Shown here: positions 12,413 through 24,310 of the stretch, in pieces | Layout: the number at the start of each line of letters is the position of its first letter | Position numbering within the stretch: position 1 is the first letter of the stretch | DNA from: Tetracladium setigerum | Taxonomy: Eukaryota > Ascomycota > Leotiomycetes > Helotiales | DNA: 64,000 nucleotides | Assembly: GCA_031472005.1 (NCBI GenBank) | Contig: PZJY01000006.1 | Location: 1,054,001-1,118,000 of the forward strand | Direction of reading: 5' to 3' | Notes under the pieces: model-generated | Seen by the model: only the letters and a program-made list of their open reading frames with translations | Told to the model about the DNA's origin: nothing | Databases searched by the model: none | Made by a program: the position numbers and the translations under genes

Positions 12413-13010
12413 TGTGACTGTGAGTGACTTTGATATAGGTCTCAATACTGAAAATAAGGGAAGAAGTTCGCCATATTTATACAGAGATGGGCTTTCCGGG
12501 GGAAGTGTCGTTCATTGGATGAACGTTCTGACTCGCAGAGAGTATAATGCTTTAGGCGGTTCCGGCATTCCTGCTATCACAGCTCAGTATCATGGGGCTT
12601 TCATGTTATCAAAGAGATAATGAACTCCCCACAACAAGATACCAGTCAAGGGAGGGATATCTTACCCCGCTTCTGTTGTTACCGCGAGACGGGAGACTGG
12701 GGATCTGAGGTTTGTTTGATGGCGGGTATCTCGGATATCTCGGTTACTTCGGTGTCGGTAAACTCTCCCCTCGGGTAGCAGGACTGTATCTCGGTCAAGT
12801 TTTCTACGGAGAACAATTCCAAAGAAACCTTTCGATAGGGCGTCATTCCTCAAGGGATATAAATTCCCCTCTGAGTCTCAGATTGATATTTTCTCTAGTC
12901 AAATTATCTCGTTGCCTTCCCCTTCCTCTTTCAAGTTTCAAGTTTCAACCGTCAACCCCTCCCTCCCTTCTAGTTTTGCGTCGCCAGAACAGCTGAGATA
13001 AATCAACACG
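12413..13010. promoter_or_regulatory. bidirectional promoter of permease and amine oxidase
   Basis: This 598-bp gap separates two divergent ATGs. It contains five HGATAR or reverse-complement sites, the motif bound by AreA/NIT2-type nitrogen regulators: 12574-12579, 12606-12611, 12615-12620, 12833-12838 and 12996-13001. It also contains an array of CGG triplets at 12723, 12732, 12741 and 12750, exactly 9 bp apart, plus one at 12756. Direct CGG repeats are typical Zn2Cys6 targets. The site positions are read directly; their use is inference. Confidence 0.55.
12723..12758 (+). repeat. 9-bp tandem CGG array, candidate Zn2Cys6 operator
   Basis: The units cgggtatct, cggatatct, cggttactt and cggtgt-cgg follow one another. 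The CGG positions are invariant and the spacer drifts, as if the triplets were kept. It lies in the permease/amine-oxidase promoter. Confidence 0.45.
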
Positions 13011-14701
13011 ATGAATTCCAAAGACGGCTTCCAATGGACAGAACAAGAAGGGCTCAAACAAGGTGTCCCTACCATCGGAAAGATTCAACCTCCTTCCATG
13101 CTCTCAAGCACTAATCACATCTTCGACGTTGTGATAATTGGTGCTGGGTATGCCGCTCTTACTGCAGCAAGAGACTGTACAACCTCAGGTACGTGATATC
13201 TAAGTAAGAGCTCACTCTAGTACTTGCGGTTTCTAATGATTTTAAAATCTATCCTCTAGGTCTAAAAGTTTTACTTTTGGAAGCTCGCGATCGAATTGGT
13301 GGTCGATCATGGTCGTCGAATATCGGTGGATATCCCTTTGAGATGGGTGGTACTTGGGTCAATTGGGACAAGCACACGTGTGGAGAGAGATTTCCAGATA
13401 TAATATGAGGAAAGAGCTTGAGATATCGCAGGATTACTCGCATGGAGTGAACCAATTCGCGGTGAACATATCAGGCGAGAAGAGCAACCTAAGTCACGAT
13501 GAAGAGGTTAGTCAGTCTTTCTTACTAGATATTGATTTGCCCCTCTTTACCAAAATCATGACAACTAACTTATTCACTTTCCCTCTCGAAAAGGACGCCA
13601 TAATGGAATCAGCACTCAATAAATTCGTCAACGTCGACGGACAATACGGCCGCTTAATCATGCCCTTCCCAAACGACGAAGAACACAACCCCGCCGTCCT
13701 CCCCTTCGACAAACTCACCGCCGCAGACAGACTATCACAGATCAGAGATACCCTCACAGCACAAGAATACGTCTGCCTAAAAGGCTTCATCCTCCTCTGC
13801 AGCGGCGCAACGCTAGACACAATGTCCTTCTACGAATTTCTCCACTGGTGGGCTCTCTGCGGCTACACATACAACGGCTGCATCGAATACCTCATCAAGT
13901 ACAAATTCCGCGGCGGCCAATCCAGTTTCGCCATCAATTTCTGGAACGAAGCAAAAGCCACAAACAATCTCTCCTATGCGTTCAACTGTCCGATCACCAC
14001 CGTCAAGGACGACGGCACCAAGATCATCGTCACGTCTGAGGACGGCCAAAGCTTCAAAGCTGCGAGAATGATATGCACCATCCCTCTCAACGTGCTGAAT
14101 ACAATCAAATTCGAGCCTCCACTCAGTGCGGGGAAGCAAAAGGCTGCAAATATTGGGCATTTGAATCAGTGTGTTAAGGTCCATGCTGAGGTGAGTAATA
14201 GAGAGTTGCGGAGTTGGTCGGCCATTGATGCGTCCTCGAAACTGCTCTATGCACTTGGAGACGGCACGACTCCGGCGGGGAATACGCATATTGTGGCATT
14301 TGGAGCGAATGAAACACATCTTGATCCGGAGAAAGATATCGTGGCTACCGCACAAGTCCTGAAGGATCTTGTAGATATGGATATCAAGCGTTTGGTCAGT
14401 AAAACTCAGTGAACTCCAATCTTTCGGCGCCCAGACTCACATCTTGTACCTTTTTTTTTTTTTGCAGGTATTCCACAATTGGTCCCAAGACAAATACGCA
14501 AAGGGAGCTTGGTTTTTCCCCGGTAAGGAATTCGTGACGGTCTATTCCGAGGAGCTACGGGCTCGACATGGGAATGTTTTCTTTGCGAGTTCGGACTGGG
14601 CTGTTGGCTGGCGCAGCTTCATTGATGGTGCGATTGAGGAGGGGACGAGAGGCGCTCTTGATGTGATAAGAGATCTGCATCGGGTTCGTCACAGTTTGTA
14701 A
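13011..14701 (+). CDS. MAO-N-type flavin amine oxidase, apparent 1-base frameshift
   Basis: Three exons: 13011-13188, 13260-14394 and 14468-14701. They sum to 1547 bases, one short of a multiple of three. The N terminus has the FAD dinucleotide-binding motif VVIIGAGYAALTAARD (Ala where Gly is usual), then LLLEARDRIGGRSW and FEMGGTWVNW. Immediately after, at the ggg run 13365-13367, the frame shifts by one base; the next frame continues with HVWREISRYNM and runs intact to the end. Later family landmarks are LHWWALCGYTYNGC, CTIPLNVLNTIKFEPPL, DGTTPAGNTH, FHNWSQDKYAKGAWFF and the FAD-site WAVGWRSFIDGAIEEG. Without the shift it would be about 515 residues, close to known MAO-N length. It deaminates amines oxidatively. 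The C terminus is HSL, not a standard peroxisomal signal, whereas MAO-N proteins can end in one. The shift is either a sequence error or a recent null allele. Confidence 0.88.
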
Positions 14702-15792
14702 GGAGGGATAAATATGGCTCGGGCTGTGTAGGTAGTCAACAGAAAATGGTCTTTGGGTTCGAGGTTCGAGTCCTGTTTGGAATAGGTACCTACTGGACCA
14801 AGGCCTCGCTTATGTCTGGGTAGTAGCTGAGTCAGCATATAGATATTAGACTGGGAATCTGGAGAAGAATAGGTTTGGGGATGGAGAGAAAACAAAGTTA
14901 TTGGCATGTCTGAAGAGGACGAGAGCAATAGCAACCATACTCAGCTCATCTTGAACGGCGTGCAAAGTAATCCAAAAACATCGACTATGACACCACGTTC
15001 ACAAGTTAATTCAATGTATGGCCAAACAAATCTGGATGTGGTACAATACTTCTTATTCCACCTATCTAATCACCAAAAAAAAAGTAAGAATATGCCATGT
15101 CTTATTCCATCCATGCATCCATAATTTGTATTCCTTCCTTCCGCCATTGCGCAACGATCCAATCTTTCCATCCGCAAATGTAAACAATTGTGACGTGTGT
15201 GCCAAAACGAGAAAAAAAAGGTATTCCATCTCCAATCCCCCCTCCTTATTCCAAACCAAAAGACAATAATGAAAATATCATCCCCTCATACCTCGCAGCA
15301 AGCCAGGCTATGGGTATAATCATATATCTGTCCTTTTCTTCCAAATTTTCTTTCTTCTTCTTTTCTTGTCAAAAGGAGTGTGACCCAAAAGGTGTAATGA
15401 ATAGGTAGCCAAAACAAAAAAAACAAGAGGCAAGTTCGCAAACCAAAAAAGTTAACGCGAACCAAAACAGCTTAAAAGCCAAATTGCGGAATGCCATGAA
15501 TACAATCCATGGGAATCCTAATCTTCAACCTGTGTTGAAGGATGTCGTCCTATCTGCCATCCAAAGGCACGCACGTCTTCGAGAAAAGTAATGAGAAGTG
15601 AATTTTTGAAGGAAGATGTATATCGAAAACTCGAATTAATCGGCACTGTATTCGTCGTCATAGTCGTAAAGGTAAAAGCACTGTAATATGCACAGTTGAA
15701 TGCAATATCAAATTGTCGGGAAAACTCAATCAATGATTGGATGTCACTATTCAGGGATCTACCCTTCGTTGACAATGTGTTGTGTTGGCTCT
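14702..15792. other. convergent intergenic region
   Basis: About 1.1 kb between the 3' ends of the amine oxidase (+) and the Q-rich gene (-). A-rich and T-rich runs are frequent. A tRNA-like stretch near 14715-14790 was examined and not accepted. No gene is supported. Confidence 0.4.
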
Positions 15793-17481
15793 TTAGAAAA
15801 CGGAGCTCTTTCGCTTCTCAGCAGATGTGAGTACGAGCATTGGCGCCTTTCGTGGGGTCTCAACAACCTCTGGCTTCTTTCCACCGTTCTTAAAGACGGC
15901 AGCGAAGCTACCACCGACAGCTCCTTCGTCACCGCTGACGCTGGCAGTGGTGAAGTTGCTGTCCATGGATGCAATCGACTTTCGCTCGAGGGAGTGTTCC
16001 TTGGAGCGAGATGATGGGCGATCGGATCCGATGGCACCGTGAGCAGAGGTACGGTGGCTACCTAGAGCTGGTCGGCCAGATAGGCTTCCACTTCCGCTGT
16101 GACCACTGTCTGAATCGTTGTCGGATGAGGCAGAGAACGTGACATCACCGGTTTCAGACACGGGAGACAAGCTGCCGGAGCTGCTTCCTGGTCCTCGGCG
16201 GCGTTCCATTCCAGCACGGACAAGATTGTGGACTGCATTTCGACGAGTGCGGGTGGCAAAGTTCTTGCTGCCCTCAAACTTGGTGGTTGGTTTTGCCTTC
16301 AATTCATCCAAAGAAGGAGGTCCACGAGGTTGACGAGTGGGGTGCTCGCCAGCACGAGATTGTCCAGGACCGAAACCAGTTGCAGAAGCAGGTGTAGCTG
16401 CGGTGAATCCGGTCGACTTAGGAAGCATTGCAGATTTTGGGCCTTCCATAGCTGGCAACTCAGTGTTGACAGCCATCGAGTTGAGCTTGCGGTGTCCACG
16501 TCGGAAAGCACCGGCAGATGGTGGTGGCAAAGGAGCGTGGTCCTGTGGAGGAGATGCGCTCTTCTTTGGGGGGCTTATGCTTCTGGCAAAGGGTGGGCCG
16601 TCCGATTGAGGTGGAGGAGAAACTTGGAATCTTGGTGTGCCAGGTTGTTGCGGTGGAGAGTAGTTCGCAGTTTGCACCTGTTGCTCAACATACTGAGTCT
16701 GCTGAGCGCTCTGGTCCATGAAGTAGCTCTGTTGTCCGGTCATTGGGTTGTAGTATGAGTACACTCCTGGCTGAGCTCCTGGGACAGGTGTGATAATTGG
16801 CTGCATGTTGTTCTTGACCTGTTGCTGTTGGTACATGTTCTGGGGAGTGATTGGAGGCGTGGAGAACTGTTGTTGCATCTGATTTCCCATTCCCAAATTG
16901 AGTCCTTGGAATTGCTGAGCAGCGGCTTGAACGTTCATGAGTTGCTGTTGGAGGCGCTGTTGTTGCTCTGCGAGATACATGTTGGTGGCGACAAGTTGAG
17001 CGTACAAGTTGGGGTCCATCTGCTCTTGGCCTTGTTCATCAACCTGAATCTCGGGAGGGGCAAGAATCTGTTCGGGGACAGAATACATTTGGCGGTTGTT
17101 GCCTTGGTTGTACGAGAACTGTTGGTTGAGAGCAGAAGTCTTGGGTCCGCCGTATGAGGTTGACGATGATGTTTCCTTCTCAGCGTAGATGCTGCCTGCG
17201 AGACCAACGTTGTGTTGAAGTTGGGTTGGTGGAGCGGTGGATGGAAAGCTGGCGGTGGTGGCGGACTTCGGGGCGGTTCTCAAACCTGCGAGCAAGTGAG
17301 ACCTGGAAGTACGAGGAGTTGGGGCACCATTATCTTCGGAAGGCTTCGATGGCTGGAAAGAAAGACGCTTGACGTTCAATCCATTTGCGCGTCTGGAGGC
17401 AAAGCCAGAGCTGGGAACACCCAGACCATTGCTGGATGGGAAGTTGCTGTAGGACATTTGAGCAAGACCGCCGGCGTCCAT
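15793..17481 (-). CDS. Gln/Pro/Ser-rich conserved fungal protein, unknown function
   Basis: Single open frame of 562 residues from an ATG at 17481; an in-frame TTG two codons upstream should not be used. The N-terminal third is Ser/Thr-rich. Residues about 160-260 are Gln-rich (EQQQRLQQQLMNVQAAAQQFQG, MYQQQQVKNNMQP), with PGVYSYYNPMTGQQSYFM nearby. The most ordered-looking block is KNFATRTRRNAVHNLVRAGMERRR. A Ser/Gly segment follows, then SAHGAIGSDRPSSRSKEHSLERKS and a conserved-looking end APMLVLTSAEKRKSS. I recall similar ascomycete proteins that may belong to post-transcriptional regulators, but I cannot name one with confidence. It has no signal peptide or transmembrane segment. Confidence 0.8.
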   Translation of the reverse strand: MDAGGLAQMSYSNFPSSNGLGVPSSGFASRRANGLNVKRLSFQPSKPSEDNGAPTPRTSRSHLLAGLRTAPKSATTASFPSTAPPTQLQHNVGLAGSIYAEKETSSSTSYGGPKTSALNQQFSYNQGNNRQMYSVPEQILAPPEIQVDEQGQEQMDPNLYAQLVATNMYLAEQQQRLQQQLMNVQAAAQQFQGLNLGMGNQMQQQFSTPPITPQNMYQQQQVKNNMQPIITPVPGAQPGVYSYYNPMTGQQSYFMDQSAQQTQYVEQQVQTANYSPPQQPGTPRFQVSPPPQSDGPPFARSISPPKKSASPPQDHAPLPPPSAGAFRRGHRKLNSMAVNTELPAMEGPKSAMLPKSTGFTAATPASATGFGPGQSRAGEHPTRQPRGPPSLDELKAKPTTKFEGSKNFATRTRRNAVHNLVRAGMERRRGPGSSSGSLSPVSETGDVTFSASSDNDSDSGHSGSGSLSGRPALGSHRTSAHGAIGSDRPSSRSKEHSLERKSIASMDSNFTTASVSGDEGAVGGSFAAVFKNGGKKPEVVETPRKAPMLVLTSAEKRKSSVF

Positions 17482-18600
17482 ACTCAATGATATGATGTTG
17501 TACAGGAAGGTGAGATTGTGTTGTTCGTGGGGATGATCGTGATCGAAGACGTTGGGTCTTGTGCAAAAAGCTCGACGTCAAGGGAGTGGAGGCTGTCGGG
17601 CTGGCGATGGCCCAATAAATTGAGCTTGGAGTGAAATGTATTAGAGAAATTAGCTGGATCGAACAGGGCGATCGTAGTAGTGTGTATTGAAGTGGTTTGT
17701 TGAATTATGTAGTGGTTGAAAACAGCTCAGCAGCAAAAGGTGGTAGATTGTGGGTGAGTGAAGATTGCGTCGGAAAGTGTGTGTGTGTGTGTTTGTGTGA
17801 GGAATAGTAGCAGCTGAGTGTGTGCAGGAGCAGAATCCAAAAAGTGTGGAGCGAGAAAAAGAGCCCAAGAGTTTGTGAGAGAGACCAAAAACGCGTCGCA
17901 GACTATGGAGTTGAAGTCGTTGATGTTGAAAGAGGTTTGATGGTTGAAATTACAGGCGGTCGTTCTCGAGTCGAAGAGTTGGTTGCTGAAATGTAGCTGG
18001 GAAACCGAAGCTGACGGGAAACTGCGAGGTGGGAGGCGGAGGAGGCGCGATGCTCTGTAATCAACAAAGAGCGATCGTGTTGTGGAAGGTAGGAAGGAGG
18101 GCGAAGAGGTAGTTCTGCAGTTGTTGGGAGGGCGATGAAAGAGTTGGATTATCGGGGGGAGCAAGATTCTTAGGAGTTTCGGGGTGGTGGTCGGGAGGTC
18201 TGTGCAAGTATGTGTTGAAAGTAACAACAAAGAGCACGAAGCTGATCCGGAGAGGGTGGATTATGGATAAATTAATGAGTCCGGGAATCAATCGACCAAC
18301 TACTCGAGGAGATGAAGTTCTTGCTTTCTTTCTTTGATACTTTTTTTGTCGAGGATTTGCAGGAAGAGAGCGAGAGAGAGAGGGAGGAACACAGCGAAGG
18401 CGACAGCAGCAACAGCAGCAACAACACGAAAAAGAGAGAGAGGGTGCGAGAGAGAGCGAAGGGCGGTGTAAAAGCAAGATGGAGAGAAGGAGAAAAGACG
18501 AGTCTGGCGGCTTTTTGGGCGGGAGGGGAGGAGGGAAGATATGCAGCCTGAGTGGTCAGAGAGAGCGATAATCGCCTAACTCGATAGGGGGTTAGATCAC
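17482..18600 (-). promoter_or_regulatory. long low-complexity leader/promoter of the Q-rich gene
   Basis: On the minus strand this region is strongly C/T- and A-rich. A CA/TG run lies at about 17780-17800, and a plus-strand GA-rich block occupies 18362-18475. Several minus-strand frames are open only because of this composition (one encodes a poly-Cys run). It probably carries a long 5' UTR and core promoter. A transcript start cannot be placed. Confidence 0.4.
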
Positions 18601-18717
18601 ACTTGCGCAGAGGTGCCCACAGTGCCCAAGACCACTAAATTGACAGGAAATCGCAGAAAAGGGCAGCGAGAGACGCGGTGAGGACAGGGGACTCGAATTG
18701 GATCATTGGATATGTCC

Positions 18718-18822
18718 GGGGTGGTGGGTATGGGTATGGGTATGTGTGTGGTGGGTGTGGATATGTGTGAGGATGGGTGGTGTGTGTGTGCGTGTGTGTG
18801 TGTGTGTGTGTGTGAGGTGTGA
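18718..18822 (+). repeat. TG/GGTGTG simple-sequence block
   Basis: Alternating ggtgtg, gggtatg and tgtgtg units run for about 100 bases, ending in an uninterrupted TG run at about 18794-18814. This is a microsatellite that would be length-variable between isolates. Confidence 0.7.
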
Positions 18823-21800
18823 GCATGTTCGAGATGAGGGAGCTGCAAGGCCCTGCTTCTCAGCATGCCTGCTCCCTCCCTCCTCTCCCTTTTTAGCACT
18901 GACCCGTCAAGCGGACAAGGGTCGAGGCAATAATCCGGGAAAGCCAGGAGGAGCGAGATGGATGATGGAACTCGAAGCTTTGGGCTTCGATGTTTTGGAC
19001 TTGGGACTTTGAAGTGTCCGGATCATAACAAACGAACTCGCTTGTGGTGTGTGTGGTGGTTTGAGAAGATCATACTGAAGTCTGGAGTAGTGAGAGTGGT
19101 CCGGACAAACATCAGCCTTCCACTACTCACTCTCTCACACTCTTCCTTCATCCGGACTTCAGCTTCACGTCTCACCAAAACACAGCACACACAACATCCA
19201 GGTGCAAACGAACATGGCATCTCCTTGCTCTTCGACGAGCGAGCCACCAAAAGTGTGGACGGACTAGAAACGTACGCTTGGGAATTGGATGGCATGGCAT
19301 GAACGGTGATCACCGTGAGAGTCACTAGTCATCGGTGACTGCGGTGCCAAATTCACGATGAGATTTTAATGGAGTGCCTCACTGCCTCACATTGATTCGT
19401 ACTCTTCTATGTCGAACGGCACTCTTTTTCCAGCTTAGCACTCCTACTAGTGTTGAAGTTGACAAGCTCCCTCATGCTAAAGTGACGGGATCATGGTTGC
19501 AGCCGAGAAAGTCCCTCAAGAAGAATGGCACCGATGGAGGATGAACCATGTGGTGCCCCTGGCTTGGGGCCCTTTCTACATACGGGACTGTAGAAGTGCA
19601 GACTTCATCAAATCTATCAATAGTGTTGAGATATATTTGATAGGACGGCTACTGCTGTCCGCGTCTGCATCTTTCAAGAAGTGTTTCTTGGGAATAATAT
19701 CAAGAAGACATATGTTATTTTCGTCGGGTGTCTGTTTCTATTCTTGTTGGTAAAAGTTGACGCCTCCCCCCTTTGGAAGTTTAGATGTTCTTCCCATTTG
19801 TCCAATATTGCTTGCCTGCCCTGCCCAAGTGCAGTCAGTCAGTATTCAGGTGCATATCCAAGTGCCTTTAAGATTGAAGTGCATCCAGCCAAACAGCAAG
19901 AGATTCTCTCTTTGCCCCCTTGCCAGCCCAATCACAGGCAACTCAAGTTACTCAACTTCTAAACTGATGGGTCACAACCAATAAACACTTGCATAATAAT
20001 CACTAGATCGACCGACTCATCTTGACCTCAATTTATCCGAACCCCCTTCCCTTCCCTTCTGGACGGCCGCCCTTCCTTCACCCAATCACAACATCACAGA
20101 GCATTCAAGATCATCACAATCTCATCGAGGCACCAACTTCCATCACGTTGCTTGCCAGCACATCAAGTAGTAGCTGAATCATTCATTCCTTCACAATTCT
20201 CTCATTCTCACTCTCACCCATCCTCAGCCTCCCTTCCCGTCCTCTCAAAACCTACCCCTCAAGTTCTGCAGAAAAGCACGAATCACGCTGATTCCTCTGG
20301 ACCATCCAAGTGTCCAACTCAATATGCAGCTCAAAGCGCTTGTATGCGCGCCGAAAGATCGCTCCAACGCCACCAAACGTTGCATTACTGCACCTTCCAG
20401 TCAATCAGTCTTCCACTACTCACCTACCAAACCTCACACCCCTTCTCCCGTCTCGCGTCTTCTTCCACTAAAATAAAACATGCAGAACACCACCAACACC
20501 ACACCTGTCACCCGCATGTGCTTGCACAGTACAGTAGTACAGTAAAAGCTGTCGTGGGAACTCTCAGTCCAATTGAAACCTTCTGGAACAGCCGCCGCCA
20601 ACCCCTTCTCCAGCACCGTGGCCACTCTCCCATTTGCTGGATTGCCGCTGTTTACTCTCTCTTCCCTTACACATTTCGAGGGGCCGTATCGTATCCTCAA
20701 TTTCCGCGCGTTTAGTTTTTAAATTTGTTATTGTCCTTTTTGAACCAAATTTGTTTCGTTGTTAGTGATTTGCAAGCAATTCGCTCGCGTGCATCGATCG
20801 TGACCAGGCTGTTCTCGCTCAATACAGTCTTTGCAGATCTCCACTCCTGCTCCTGTTCAATCGCCCCTGAAACACGACGATCTCCTACTAGCTCAACCAG
20901 CCCTACCAAAGAAAGGGAAAAAAACGCACGCAAGCAAGCAAACTCTCGCCCTTCGAGCTTCTTTCGCAACCCAAAGTTGCCACATCAAACTCAAAAGTAC
21001 ATGCTGTAGTCGACTAGTCGTCCACAAACAGCTAGCCATGGCTGCCCCTAGCCCCTAAAAGTAAAAAACCCCCCATGCAACAGCACCGTTTCAAAATTAC
21101 AGGAACATCACCTCTTTCTAGATCAGACGCCCCATCCGTTACAGATACAGAAAGAAGAGTGCTGGGCTTGTCTAGGGCTCTTCTCAAACAGGACAGCTTC
21201 GCCGGGATGACGAGGGGAAGCGAAAAGCTGCGAGGGAGCGAAAAGTCAAGGGAACAAGGGACCTACAGAGGACCTACTGTACAAGGACCAGTGCGTTTCA
21301 TAAGGCGAGACAAACGCACGGTTTTTAGTATGTTGTGGTCCTTCCTTGTGGATCTGGAGATTCTGCAACCGGATTTTGCGCACGCATGTGCAAGAGATGC
21401 GATCTGGAAGATCATGCGCAGAAGAAGAAAAAAAAAGGAAAAGAAGACAGGCAAGGTGTGTCGTGTCGAATATCGATGGACAGGGCAAGGCAAGGCAGGG
21501 CAAGCATGCTCTGCTCGGCCCTCGGATCGTTTTTGATCGTGCCATCCATCCATTTGCTCCATCTATCTATCCATCCATCTAATCCACCCTTCCATACCTT
21601 ACGGAGTACAGCAGGATTGTGGACGCGAATAATGGGGAGAGAAGGGATCCATTTTGTCTTTCGTCTGTTCGCCGTAACAATCGATGTGCCTGCCTAAGTA
21701 TTGCCCACAGTATGGCAGCATGCTTCGGGAATTTGTTTCAACGCACTACTACTTGCTGCAGACAGCGGATGGACGGCGGGCGGTACGTACCGGTCTTGTC

Positions 21801-21927
21801 TGAGACTCTGTGTCTGTGGCATGTGTGGTGGTGGTGGTGGTGAGCAATCGATCAACGTGGCAAGTGGTGTAGTAGTCCACTTCGAGTTGAGATGTTTGCA
21901 TTGTTCTGATTAATGCCTTGAGCTGCC

Positions 21928-21980
21928 AGCCAGTCAGTTAGTCAATCAACCATTCAGTCGGTCACTCAGTCAGTCAGTTC
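21928..21980 (+). repeat. degenerate CAGT tetranucleotide repeat
   Basis: Repeated cagt, cagtc and cagtcggtcact units with point changes occur in the gene-poor region. There is no coding link. Confidence 0.55.
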
Positions 21981-24310
21981 TGGAGCTTTTTCATCTGGAG
22001 TTCCGAGTAGTTGGTCCGTTTGAACAATTACTGTAGGTACCCATGGTATCCATGGATATCCGAATTTCCTCTTCTTTTGTTTCTGCTCGCCACTTTGTTT
22101 TACTTGTTTTGTGTCAAGAAATGTGTGTATGGATCGGATCGTCGGAAGGAGAAACCTTCGCTCTGGTGTTGGGCTGGGGTTTCTGGTTCATCCAGTGAAT
22201 GACCGAGTGAGAGAGTGGGTGTAAGAGAGTGAGAGTTGTGTGACAGACTGAGTGAGTGTGTAAGTGAGTTTTTTCTTGGCAGTGGTTTTCTTGGTGTTTT
22301 GCTTCAGATTATACTTTCGGATGTGATGCCATCTGGATGATCTGGACAGATCGCCGTCTGGGTTGTTGGGTTTGGGTATGGAGGAGGAGGAGGAGGAGGA
22401 GGAGCTTGACAGGTTGATGGGGTTGGTGAGGTATTGTAGGTGGGGAGTTCTCTTGGGTTTGGGATTAGTGTACTGATTGAGGTAGGTCGCGCTCATTCTT
22501 GCGGAGAATCAACTTTCAAGTATGAATTTCGCAAGTGTCCACGTGTATGTAGGAGCATACTGAATTTTTCTGGGGGTACTTTCAGTGATTGCATCTCACT
22601 TTGTCTGTTCTCCTCAGGACTTGAAAAGTTTATGTGTTGAGCTTCCGCTTCGTGCGTGCTGTTCATCTCTCACCAAGAAGAAGTCAAATTTTGGCCGAAG
22701 TCATGTTCTGACAATTTGGACTATTAACAGTCTTGTAAAATCGAAGGGCAGCTGTTCTGCTCTAAGACGACTGCCTCTTTGCCACTAAAAGTGCACCTCA
22801 ATATCAAAATTCACAACCACGCCTGCCGCACACGCGTTGTCAGCTGGGGACGTGGTAGAGAGCTAGTCTGCGAGTCTCCCGATCAAGTAAGTAGTATCGT
22901 GGGTGTACACTTCTCTTGAGTCTTGTCCGCACAATTTAATAGATATCTACTGACTACCTAAGTACGTTTCTTCCTTCTGTCATATTGATAATAGGAAAAA
23001 ATTACAAGCAACTGGCAAAGGTCATTAAGATGACGAAATTCAGCAATAGGACTCTTGTGGAACTGCAACTGCCAACGGTCAAACAGAGGTGGTATTCAAT
23101 CAATGTGAAATCGAAAACGGGCCGAGTTTAAGTTAGATCAAAACTGGCAGGTAGACTATAGTCAAAGTTTTGAATTTGGTTTTTCCGTTGAGTCTGAGTT
23201 GTTGTTGAATTTGAAGTGCGGTTTTCTGTCACGTTGGTTGCCATTATCATCGTCGTCGATGTTATCGCTCCTTTCTTTGTTTTAAAGAGGAAAGGCTAAA
23301 CAAAATTACCAAAGACTGTTGGTGAATGTTCTATTGGCTTCAGAAGAGCTGTTGTCGCGATGTTGTTGTCACTTTGCTTGGATGGTTGTCGACGCTCTTC
23401 ACCAATTTCACGTCCGTCGTTCTTGGAATGGATATGTGAATGGATCACCAAAAATAAATGGATAAAAAAACAAAGCGCAGGGCCGAACAGATTTCTTTTA
23501 GTAGAACAAATAGGCCAAAGTAAACATTCGCTAGCTCATATTCATATGATCCGTAAACACCGACGAACTGTGTCTTGGGAATCTTCAGTGTTGTTCCAAT
23601 GATCATGAGAAATGCCTGATGGTGGTAGTCCTTACAGGAAGACATGGGGGAATTTTACTCCAACCCTCTTTTAAGCCAATAGGCTATAAATTATATCTTC
23701 CAACGAGGGTAGTTATACTGTTTGTTTCTGCCAAAAATTAGGATTGAGAGAATGCAAGTGAAGTCACGAGGAAGCATGGGGGACTCGGGGAGGATACGAC
23801 GTCTTGGCAGGGGGCAGGATACCAACATTTCGCATCGGCCAATTTTTTTCGAACGACGTTAAAATCTAAGAGATCGCGTTCAAGAGGCCTTGATCATCTG
23901 CCGTATTCTTGGAATTCTGTTCGAAAGGGACGGGGAATTGAACGTGAGTTGGATCGAGTGGTTCTTGTTGAAAGGTACGCGTTTTCCCCCTGTTGGTTGG
24001 GCTTCTTTACCCCAATTCCGTCGATTGAATGTGAAGAATTCAGCGTTACTTCTGGCAAGATGAGTTACGTTTCTTATGGGTTGGATCAATTCAAGAGCTA
24101 GTGGTTATTTCCTATTTCCATGTTGCTAGCTAAAACCGGCTTCTATTTTGTCCCCCGGAAATTCACTTTATGAAAGATTGAAAATCACTTCCGCTGTCGT
24201 TTCATTTTTTCCCCTTTGCGCTGTGGCGCTAGTGAACTGTTGACTTAGTACTACCTTCAGAATATATGTTTCCATAAACTCACATTTTTGTTATAGTTCT
24301 CATCAGCGAG

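Larger units (their letters stand above)
18601..24310. other. gene-poor region with microsatellites
   Basis: No frame has convincing coding character over 5.7 kb. Features seen are a TG/GGTGTG-rich block at about 18718-18822, a degenerate tetranucleotide cagt series at about 21928-21980, a GGA run at about 22381-22404, and long C/T-rich tracts on the plus strand at 20030-20480. The plus-strand frame at 20152-20715 is open but looks like translated C/T-rich DNA. The region could hold a long non-coding transcript or regulatory DNA; nothing in the sequence proves either. Confidence 0.45.

Noticed and set aside
14715..14790. tRNA-like stretch with a ggttcgagtcc B-box-like motif and ctttgggt
   Set aside because: The T stem does not pair properly, the anticodon 3' stem and variable loop are missing, and no acceptor stem forms. 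At most a tRNA or SINE relic.
16228..16758. 176-codon plus-strand open frame
   Set aside because: Antisense shadow of the Q-rich gene.
18061..18477. minus-strand frame with a poly-Cys run
   Set aside because: A product of the GA/CT microsatellite and low-complexity leader, not a gene.
20152..20715. 187-codon plus-strand open frame
   Set aside because: It reads as translated C/T- and A-rich DNA (Ser, His, Pro, Gln) with no domain or splice context.
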